The notes under the pieces are model-generated. The model did not search any database. It saw only the letters and a list, made by a program, of their open reading frames with translations, and was not told the origin of the DNA. From Microcaldota archaeon (GTDB taxonomy: Archaea; Micrarchaeota; Micrarchaeia; Micrarchaeales; CABMGC01): 26,841 nucleotides of DNA. Every line of letters begins with the position of its first letter. The stretch's first letter is position 1. Location of the stretch: positions 1 through 26,841 of the forward strand of contig DAHVAU010000042.1 of NCBI GenBank assembly GCA_027314465.1, written 5' to 3'. A program made the translations under genes and the position numbers. Shown here one piece after another: positions 7,595 to 12,356 of this stretch.

Positions 7595-8318
7595 CCAGTT
7601 CTGGGCTTCGATCCTCTCAAATTCAGTGTACGCGCTGGGGAACTACCCTGTCATGATGGTAAACATGTTCCTCTCCCCGTTCAGCATACTTGTAGTCATA
7701 TTCTTCGTAAGCCACGGAGCGCTGCTCACCGTAGCCATAGAGGGAGGTCTTATAATGACCATGATAACCAGCGGAATGAGCCTGCAGACAGATCTCTCTC
7801 ACCTGAAAAACGACTTCAAGCTTCAGGACATGATTGTTGCATCGCCGACCGGAGCTAGCATGTATCTGTTCGGCATGGCCATATCCGAGCTTGTGTACGC
7901 CATACCTGCAATAGCCGTCCTGCTGGCCCTGGCAATCCTGTTCGCGCACATGTCCGCAATATCGTGGCTGGTACTAATAGCAGTGATGGTGGCGATGTTC
8001 GTGTTCTCAACGTGCCTTGGCTTCTTCATATCAACGTTCACTTCTGATGTAATGGAGAGCTGGGCCTACACGGGAATAATATCCACCGTGCTATCCGCCC
8101 TGCCTCCAGTGTACTATCCCATAACATACATACCGCTGCCATTCAGGTACATAGCATACCTGTCACCGGCAACCTACGCCGCAGAGATAGTGCAGGGTTC
8201 AACGGGGTTCCTGCAGCTCAGTGCATCATCTGCAGCTGTGGACTGGATAGTTATAATAGCAGTGACACTGGTAATAGGCATCATAGCAGTGAAGAAGTCA
8301 AGGTGGAGGGAGGAATAA
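7569..8318 (+). CDS. ABC-2 type transporter permease
   Basis: Encodes 249 aa with about six hydrophobic membrane segments, the ABC-2 permease pattern. The region YLSPATYAAEIVQG near residue 200 is the usual conserved motif before the last membrane helix. ATG 7569 is preceded by a GGAGG-type site inside the upstream ATPase gene and overlaps it by 26 nt; a second ATG at 7575 is equally possible. It forms the membrane half of the exporter with the 6665 gene. Confidence 0.9.
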   Translation: MTMKRSGLSQFWASILSNSVYALGNYPVMMVNMFLSPFSILVVIFFVSHGALLTVAIEGGLIMTMITSGMSLQTDLSHLKNDFKLQDMIVASPTGASMYLFGMAISELVYAIPAIAVLLALAILFAHMSAISWLVLIAVMVAMFVFSTCLGFFISTFTSDVMESWAYTGIISTVLSALPPVYYPITYIPLPFRYIAYLSPATYAAEIVQGSTGFLQLSASSAAVDWIVIIAVTLVIGIIAVKKSRWREE

Positions 8319-8337
8319 TTGAGATAATGGTGTAAGC

Positions 8338-8613
8338 ATGGCAAACGAGATAAGGTGCGCGCACATACTTGTGGAGAAGGAGTCGCAGGCAAAGGAGATA
8401 CTTGAGAAGGCGAAGAAGGGAGAGTCGTTCGCAAAGCTTGCGGAGCAGTACTCCATAGACGGGTCTAGGAGAAGAGGAGGCGACCTTGGCCTCTTCAAGA
8501 AGGGCATGATGGTCAAGCCGTTCGAGGATGCGGCGTTCGCGCTGCAGAAAGGGGAGATATCTGGATTGGTGAAGACGCAGTTCGGCTATCACATCATAAA
8601 ACGCCTAGAATAA
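8338..8613 (+). CDS. Parvulin-type peptidyl-prolyl cis-trans isomerase
   Basis: Encodes 91 aa, a single parvulin (rotamase) domain: IRCAHILV at the N terminus, then SFAKLAEQYSIDGS, RRGGDLGLFKKGMMVKPFEDAAF and the C-terminal GLVKTQFGYHIIKRLE. It catalyses proline cis-trans isomerisation; with no signal peptide it should be cytoplasmic, although it follows an exporter by only 19 nt. GGTG at 8329-8332 serves as a ribosome site. Its last 28 bp recur twice downstream (9854 and 10628), indicating that the 3' end is a recombination or insertion target. Confidence 0.93.
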   Translation: MANEIRCAHILVEKESQAKEILEKAKKGESFAKLAEQYSIDGSRRRGGDLGLFKKGMMVKPFEDAAFALQKGEISGLVKTQFGYHIIKRLE

Positions 8614-8614
8614 G
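8587..8614 (+). repeat. Parvulin 3'-end repeat, copy 1 (within the gene)
   Basis: Begins TATCACATCATAAA and ends GAATAAG, covering the YHIIKRLE codons and the stop. It matches copy 2 at 9854-9881 and copy 3 at 10628-10655. Weaker similarity to copy 2 continues ~40 bp downstream (CTGAGAAC at 8638 versus CTAAGAAC at 9912). Likely the gene-side attachment site of an integrated element. Confidence 0.65.
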
Positions 8615-8664
8615 GATTATTGAAATCTAAGAAAGTCTGAGAACTGTTCGCTTATTGGGGGAAG

Positions 8665-8682
8665 AAGAGGCTAACGCCTCTT
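8665..8682 (-). terminator. Stem-loop overlapping the GNAT stop codon
   Basis: A perfect 7-bp inverted repeat AAGAGGC/GCCTCTT with a 4-nt loop includes the TAG of the GNAT gene. It resembles the structure at the end of eS1. It may define the 3' end of the transcript; no long T-run follows. Confidence 0.4.
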
Positions 8683-9222
8683 GCTCCAATCTTCTTTTAG
8701 CAAAGCAGTAGTATATTCATCTTTTAACTTTCCATCTGCTTTACACTTAAACCCTTTCTTTCTAAGGCCTTCAACTCTATATCCAAACTTCTTTTGCAAT
8801 TTTAGTGAAGATGCGTTTCCTTTAAAGAAACCACTTTCCATTCTACGCAGTCTCAATTTGCTAAATGCAAAGTCTAACTTTGCTCTTAAAGCTTCTGTTC
8901 CATATCCTTGCCCGTGATATCCTTCGTTAATCCAAAATCCACCCCCTCCGATTCCGTGGAACTTGTTTATTTTGTCTATATCTATTCCACCAATAACTTT
9001 ATTCTCAGATTTGAGTTCAATTGCAAAATGATAGCTTCTGTTCTTGCTTTTAGCATTCTGTTTACAGTAATTTATCCACTCGTCTGCGTCTTTTTTAGTA
9101 TATGGGTGAGGAACTAGAGCTAACCATTTTGACACTCTGTAGTTATTCAATCCTTCAATTAGGTCATCTCTGTCCTTTTTGTGCCAATCTCTTAAAATCA
9201 GTCTTTTTGTTTCTAGTTTCAT
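8671..9222 (-). CDS. GNAT family N-acetyltransferase (RimJ/RimL-like)
   Basis: Encodes 183 aa. It starts MKLETKRLILRDW, typical of RimJ/RimL-type acetyltransferases, and has the acetyl-CoA-binding GYHGQGYGTEAL loop and the NASSLKLQKKFGYRVEG motif. It would transfer acetyl from acetyl-CoA to a protein N terminus or small amine; the substrate is unknown. A TTG at 9261 is in frame, but ATG 9222 lies ~25 bp after a TATA element (9243-9251), indicating a leaderless transcript. Codon use is AT-rich compared with flanking housekeeping genes, suggesting acquisition. The toxin stop codon lies 35 nt upstream, so the gene could also be read from the toxin-antitoxin operon. Confidence 0.88.
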   Translation of the reverse strand: MKLETKRLILRDWHKKDRDDLIEGLNNYRVSKWLALVPHPYTKKDADEWINYCKQNAKSKNRSYHFAIELKSENKVIGGIDIDKINKFHGIGGGGFWINEGYHGQGYGTEALRAKLDFAFSKLRLRRMESGFFKGNASSLKLQKKFGYRVEGLRKKGFKCKADGKLKDEYTTALLKEDWSKRR

Positions 9223-9242
9223 AAAATCATTATTAGGATAAT

Positions 9243-9251
9243 CCTTTATAT
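9243..9251 (-). promoter_or_regulatory. TATA element of the GNAT gene
   Basis: AATATAAAG on the minus strand, centred ~25 bp before ATG 9222, gives an internal promoter between the toxin and GNAT genes. Confidence 0.5.
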
Positions 9252-9257
9252 TGTCTA

Positions 9258-9512
9258 TCAATAAGCGTTGTCATGGTGCGCAAATCCGTCCAGCGTAACA
9301 GTATTGCCTTGTACTCTATACGATATAACAAAATGACCTACACGAACTCTTCGTTTGCCTGTAAGCACAGTGCCCAAAGGTTTTCCTATTTCTGGATTAT
9401 CCAGTATTTCAGCCAACTTCTTGATTATTCTGTTATATGTTGTCCTATCCTTCTTCTTTCTCCATGCAAGTTCATTTCTGAAATCATCAGTAAAAATAGG
9501 TTCATATGGCAT
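9258..9512 (-). CDS. RelE/YafQ-like toxin
   Basis: Encodes 84 aa of the RelE/ParE superfamily. Visible signatures are the basic N-terminal helices FRNELAWRKKKDRTTYNRIIKKL, then DNPEIGKPLGTVLTGKRRVRVGHFVISYRV and the C-terminal TLDGFAHHDNAY. RelE-type proteins usually cleave mRNA on the ribosome; the basic residues and the C-terminal His/Tyr are compatible with this, but ParE-like gyrase inhibition cannot be excluded. TTG 9515 is in frame; ATG 9512 is preferred. It lies 19 nt after the antitoxin stop, in the common antitoxin-first order. Confidence 0.85.
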   Translation of the reverse strand: MPYEPIFTDDFRNELAWRKKKDRTTYNRIIKKLAEILDNPEIGKPLGTVLTGKRRVRVGHFVISYRVQGNTVTLDGFAHHDNAY

Positions 9513-9531
9513 CAAACCATCTCCATTGAGA

Positions 9532-9756
9532 CTAACCTAATGCCCTATCAAATGCAGCAAGGCTCTTATAATGATGCAACTTTACCTTTCCACTATCTAT
9601 GGCTTTCCATCTAGCAACAAGCTTCTTCTGGAGCGCAGGACTTATGAATACGCTTCTTTCATCTAGCTCTTCTAGTACTTCATCTAGGAGTTTAGCAACC
9701 TTCTCTAGTTTCACAGTTATTTGCCTCTGTTCAACTTCTAGATTTGCCTTCTTCAT
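9532..9756 (-). CDS. Antitoxin of the RelE-like pair
   Basis: Encodes 74 aa, charged and mostly helical. The N-terminal ~45 residues may form a dimerisation or DNA-binding part. The C-terminal WKAIDSGKVKLHHYKSLAAF pattern resembles the toxin-binding tail of RelB-like antitoxins (…SGKVK….F). Assignment rests mainly on position directly upstream of the toxin. An AAGGTAG site precedes ATG 9756, and the promoter lies in a perfect inverted repeat (9789-9821), which suggests autoregulation by the antitoxin or the complex. Confidence 0.75.
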   Translation of the reverse strand: MKKANLEVEQRQITVKLEKVAKLLDEVLEELDERSVFISPALQKKLVARWKAIDSGKVKLHHYKSLAAFDRALG

Positions 9757-9788
9757 ACTTCTACCTTATTACTAATTAAGCAACAAAA

Positions 9789-9821
9789 GTTTATAACGCC
9801 ATATTATGAAACGTTATAAAC
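9789..9821 (-). promoter_or_regulatory. Putative operator/promoter of the toxin-antitoxin operon
   Basis: GTTTATAACG (9789-9798) and its exact complement CGTTATAAAC (9812-9821) are separated by 13 bp. The left arm on the minus strand contains the TATA element (GTTATAAAC) ~37 bp before the antitoxin ATG. Protein bound here would block the basal transcription machinery, consistent with autorepression typical of such operons. The binding protein is inferred. Confidence 0.55.
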
Positions 9822-9853
9822 CTGTAGAATAAATAACACGAATTCTCTCGTAT

Positions 9854-9909
9854 TATCACATCATAAAGAGGCTCGAATAAGTGTCTATGAAAGTTTCGGC
9901 TCTGTAGAT
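9854..9909 (+). repeat. Parvulin 3'-end repeat, copy 2
   Basis: The first 28 bp (9854-9881) read in frame as YHIIKRLE plus stop, the same peptide as the parvulin C terminus but with synonymous codons for Lys, Arg and Leu. Similarity to the gene begins sharply at the Tyr codon. The following 28 bp match copy 3 better than copy 1 (shared TATGAAAGTTTC and TCTGTAGAT). Confidence 0.65.
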
Positions 9910-10145
9910 GTGCTAAGAACTTGTCAGACTTATAAGATACAGATGTCTCAGAAATCTGAAAGAAACAGGGAGTAAACGGGTCTGATAGGAATCAGCCAAG
10001 GCGTACTGAATCAAGGACTTCTACAAAGCCAAAGCCGTTAAGCCGTAATTTGATGCATATGCAAGCATTCATACCAAGTGCAGTCACGCCCCAACCGCCA
10101 ACAATACTTCTTGCACATGCATGTGATAGTAGCCTTCTACTATCT

Positions 10146-10199
10146 TTATCTATGCTTCTTTCCTTTCTTGCTTGCTTTATGTTTTATTTTCTTTGCCAT
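10146..10199 (-). CDS. Possible Lys-rich micropeptide (17 aa)
   Basis: ATG 10199 opens a 17-codon frame encoding MAKKIKHKASKKGKKHR followed by TAA. Nine of 17 residues are Lys. A TATA-like stretch lies at ~10228-10236 and the ACGTTATAACGT palindrome just upstream; a perfect 8-bp hairpin follows the stop. It could be a truncated gene start or chance. Confidence 0.2.
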   Translation of the reverse strand: MAKKIKHKASKKGKKHR

Positions 10200-10205
10200 G
10201 TTTTC

Positions 10206-10217
10206 ACGTTATAACGT
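10206..10217. promoter_or_regulatory. Palindrome sharing the toxin-antitoxin operator core
   Basis: ACGTTATAACGT is a perfect 12-bp palindrome. Its CGTTATAA core is the same as in both arms of the 9789-9821 inverted repeat, so one regulator could recognise both sites. Inference only. Confidence 0.35.
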
Positions 10218-10295
10218 TGCATTCAAGATATAATAACCTCCCTATAAGGCTTCTGGAGTCAACAGTGCGAATATATTAGAAGTAGAAGTTGGGCA

Positions 10296-10535
10296 TCAAT
10301 ATGTACTGCTTAGCAAAATGTGCAATTCTACTTCCATTGCCCTGAGTTTCTTTCCTGAGTGGGCGGTTCTGGCATAAATCTCATAATCGTTCAACTTGTT
10401 CCATAATCTGGACTTTCCATCAAAGCTCATAAAATCATAATGCCCCTTATCCTGCCTACTGCGAATCTCAGCCACTAGCCTAGCCACGCCCTTAATCTTC
10501 CTGAGCTCTGCCATTTGGGATGAAGATATTGCCAT
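10296..10535 (-). CDS. Orphan 79-aa protein in the island
   Basis: Encodes 79 aa, not recognised. It is a charged, mainly helical small soluble protein (MAELRKIKGVARLVAEI, KSRLWNKLNDYEIYARTA, KLRAMEVELHIL). A TATA element ATATATAG (10564-10571) lies ~32 bp before ATG 10535, with AGGA nearby, so it is probably expressed. It is the only sizeable gene between repeat copies 2 and 3 and could be an antitoxin-like, anti-defence or regulatory protein; there is no direct evidence for any of these. Confidence 0.55.
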   Translation of the reverse strand: MAISSSQMAELRKIKGVARLVAEIRSRQDKGHYDFMSFDGKSRLWNKLNDYEIYARTAHSGKKLRAMEVELHILLSSTY

Positions 10536-10563
10536 TGTACCAGTTTCCTATGGTCGTTCCTCC

Positions 10564-10571
10564 TATATATA
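10564..10571 (-). promoter_or_regulatory. TATA element of the 79-aa orphan gene
   Basis: An alternating TATATATA core, centred ~32 bp before ATG 10535, supports expression of this orphan gene with a leader of only a few nucleotides. Confidence 0.5.
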
Positions 10572-10627
10572 TGAGCTCTTTTATGGGTAAAACCTCCTTT
10601 GCCGGCTCTATAGAATTTAGGTTCATT

Positions 10628-10685
10628 TATCCCATCATAAAAAGGCCAGAATAAGTGCTTATGAAAGTTTCAAGAATCTGTAGAT
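10628..10685 (+). repeat. Parvulin 3'-end repeat, copy 3
   Basis: Matches copy 2 over ~56 bp with a 2-nt indel; the first 28 bp match the parvulin end. Read in the parvulin frame it gives YPIIKRPE plus stop, so two residues have changed and the copy is more degenerate. It marks the far edge of the island, ~40 bp before the uvrC 3' end. Confidence 0.6.
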
Positions 10686-10696
10686 ATTCTTGGAAT

Positions 10697-10723
10697 AAAA
10701 ACCGCCAGAACTGCGTACAAAAA
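10697..10723 (-). terminator. Poly-T terminator of the uvr operon
   Basis: On the minus strand T5 runs occur at 10723-10719 (five nt after the uvrC stop) and at 10701-10697. Archaeal RNA polymerase commonly terminates at short T-runs without a hairpin. Confidence 0.5.
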
Positions 10724-10727
10724 GAGG

Positions 10728-12356
10728 CTAAGGTGGCGATATATCCTTGAATTCGTCTCTCATCTTCATCTGCCTGCGCTTTCGGTTATAAGTTATCGCG
10801 AAGTTATGTGTGGCATCCCTGATCCGCCTTATTAGGAGCATCATCCTGCTGTTGTTGTCAAACCTCCTGGGACTCCCTTCATCTGGAAGGTAGATCTCCT
10901 CAAACTTCTTTGCAAGGCCTATTGCAGGTATCCTAAGGCCTAGCGAACTTAGGGAACTGCAGGCAGATCTTAGCTGCTCTGGCCCGCCGTCTATAAGGAT
11001 CAGGTCAGGCATCCTTGCTTTTTCCTCCAGGAGCCTCTTGTATCTCCTGTATATAACCTCCCTCATGCTCGCAAAGTCATCCTGCCCGTCAACAGTCCTC
11101 ATCCTGAATTTCCTATAGCCGCTCTTGTCGGGCTTTGCGTCCACGAATCTCACCATACCAGACACTACGTGCTCCTTGCCTATGTTTGAGATGTCAAATG
11201 ACTCTATCACGAGCGGAAGCGAGGGAAGATTGAGTGCCTCCTGCAGATCGCTAAGCGCGCTGTCATGCTCCATGTTGACCTCTATGTTCTTGCTTGCAAG
11301 CTCTACTAATGCCAGCTTCTCCCCCTTTACCGGTACGGTGATGCCAACTGGCGCCCCCCTTGACGCGGCAAAGAACTGCTCGAGGGCAGCTTTCTCGCTA
11401 TAGTCACTCCAGAATCCGTAGCCCAGGATTATCTCCCTGGGTATCTGGTCTGATGAATAGAATGCCTTTAGGAACTCCTCCTCGAAGTTTTCCTGGTGCT
11501 CTATCTCAAAGTCCTTCTTTCCCAACAGAACCCCTCTTCGTATCCCCATCTGAACGACAAGAACCCTGTCTGCAGCCTTCTTGAAAACAACTACGTCCTG
11601 GTCATAGCCCCTTTCCCTGTCGACTATCTGCCTGCCGCTCAGCATGCCTATGCCGTATAGCTGGTTGCGCAGCTCCAGCGCCCTCTCGTATCTTCCTTCT
11701 TTCGAATACAGCGCCATGCGTTTTGTAAGTTCATCTACAGTCTGCCCGGTATCGCCCCTGAGGAATCTTCTTGCGCCCTCAACCTGGCCTGCATACTGCT
11801 CGTATGTGACGCTGCCTATGCAGGGCGCTGTGCAGATGCCTATGTGGTAATTCAGGCATGCCCTTTTGGGCAGCGTTCTGCATGTTCTTAGCTTGAAGAC
11901 GCTTACAACCAGCCTCTGCAGCTCCCTTCTCCTTCCCGCATCGGTATAAGGGCCGAACGATTCGAGTCCTGGGCCGGTCTTTCTGCTCGCCATTATGCGT
12001 GGGAATCTGTCCTTTGTAAGCGCAATGTAGGCGAAGGTCTTCGCATCCTTTAGGTCTATGTTGTATCTAGGCGAGTGCTGCTTTATCATCTTGTTCTCAA
12101 GCAGCAGCGCCTCTACCTCGCTTCTTACCACGATCCAGTCAATATCTCGTATCTTGGATACGAGGTGGCGCGTCTTTATTGCAAGATGCTCGGTGCCCGA
12201 GAAGTAGCTGCTGACCCTATGCCTCAGGCTCTTGGCCTTCCCGCAGTATATTACTGTGCCGTTCTCATCCTTGAAGAGGTATACTCCTGGCTCGGCTGGG
12301 ACTGACCGAGAGTCGAATTGCGATGCTCCTTCTATCTTCATCATTTCATTTCCCAT
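10728..12356 (-). CDS. uvrC: UvrC excinuclease subunit, C-terminally short
   Basis: Encodes 542 aa, the nuclease of the UvrABC nucleotide excision system, cutting on both sides of a lesion marked by UvrB. GIY-YIG domain: GVY (24-26) and YCG (37-39). Four Cys (159, 167, 175, 179) have the spacing of the Fe-S cluster known in bacterial UvrC. The UVR motif for UvrB contact is at ~208-235. The RNase H-like nuclease domain starts at IESFDISN, with GQDDFASMREVIYRRY, LILIDGGPEQL and a final MLLIRRIRDATHNFAITYNRKRR. The protein stops there and lacks the tandem helix-hairpin-helix domain usual in ~600-aa UvrC. It overlaps the end of uvrA by 11 nt. Confidence 0.95.
   Translation of the reverse strand: MGNEMMKIEGASQFDSRSVPAEPGVYLFKDENGTVIYCGKAKSLRHRVSSYFSGTEHLAIKTRHLVSKIRDIDWIVVRSEVEALLLENKMIKQHSPRYNIDLKDAKTFAYIALTKDRFPRIMASRKTGPGLESFGPYTDAGRRRELQRLVVSVFKLRTCRTLPKRACLNYHIGICTAPCIGSVTYEQYAGQVEGARRFLRGDTGQTVDELTKRMALYSKEGRYERALELRNQLYGIGMLSGRQIVDRERGYDQDVVVFKKAADRVLVVQMGIRRGVLLGKKDFEIEHQENFEEEFLKAFYSSDQIPREIILGYGFWSDYSEKAALEQFFAASRGAPVGITVPVKGEKLALVELASKNIEVNMEHDSALSDLQEALNLPSLPLVIESFDISNIGKEHVVSGMVRFVDAKPDKSGYRKFRMRTVDGQDDFASMREVIYRRYKRLLEEKARMPDLILIDGGPEQLRSACSSLSSLGLRIPAIGLAKKFEEIYLPDEGSPRRFDNNSRMMLLIRRIRDATHNFAITYNRKRRQMKMRDEFKDISPP

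Larger units (their letters stand above)
9910..10295. other. Gene-poor stretch rich in palindromes
   Basis: Together with 9757-9909 this is ~540 bp without a confident gene. It holds CACATGCATGTG (10114-10125), the hairpin GATAGTAG-CCTT-CTACTATC (10125-10144), the 12-bp palindrome ACGTTATAACGT (10206-10217) and a possible 17-codon Lys-rich ORF (10146-10199, minus). It may be regulatory or replication-related DNA of the inserted element, or decayed sequence. Confidence 0.35.
8614..10727. mobile_element. AT-rich insertion island behind the parvulin gene
   Basis: This ~2.1-kb stretch is visibly AT-richer than its flanks. It carries accessory genes (GNAT, toxin-antitoxin, an orphan 79-aa protein), all on the minus strand, and is split by two direct repeats of the parvulin 3' end into segments of ~1.24 kb and ~0.75 kb. 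No integrase, transposase or terminal inverted repeat is seen, so it is either a decayed integrated element or cassettes mobilised in trans. The boundaries are inferred from repeat positions. Confidence 0.5.

Noticed and set aside
9910..10295. tRNA or integrase remnant expected beside att-like repeats
   Set aside because: No tRNA arm motifs and no tyrosine recombinase residues were seen on either strand, so neither is claimed.
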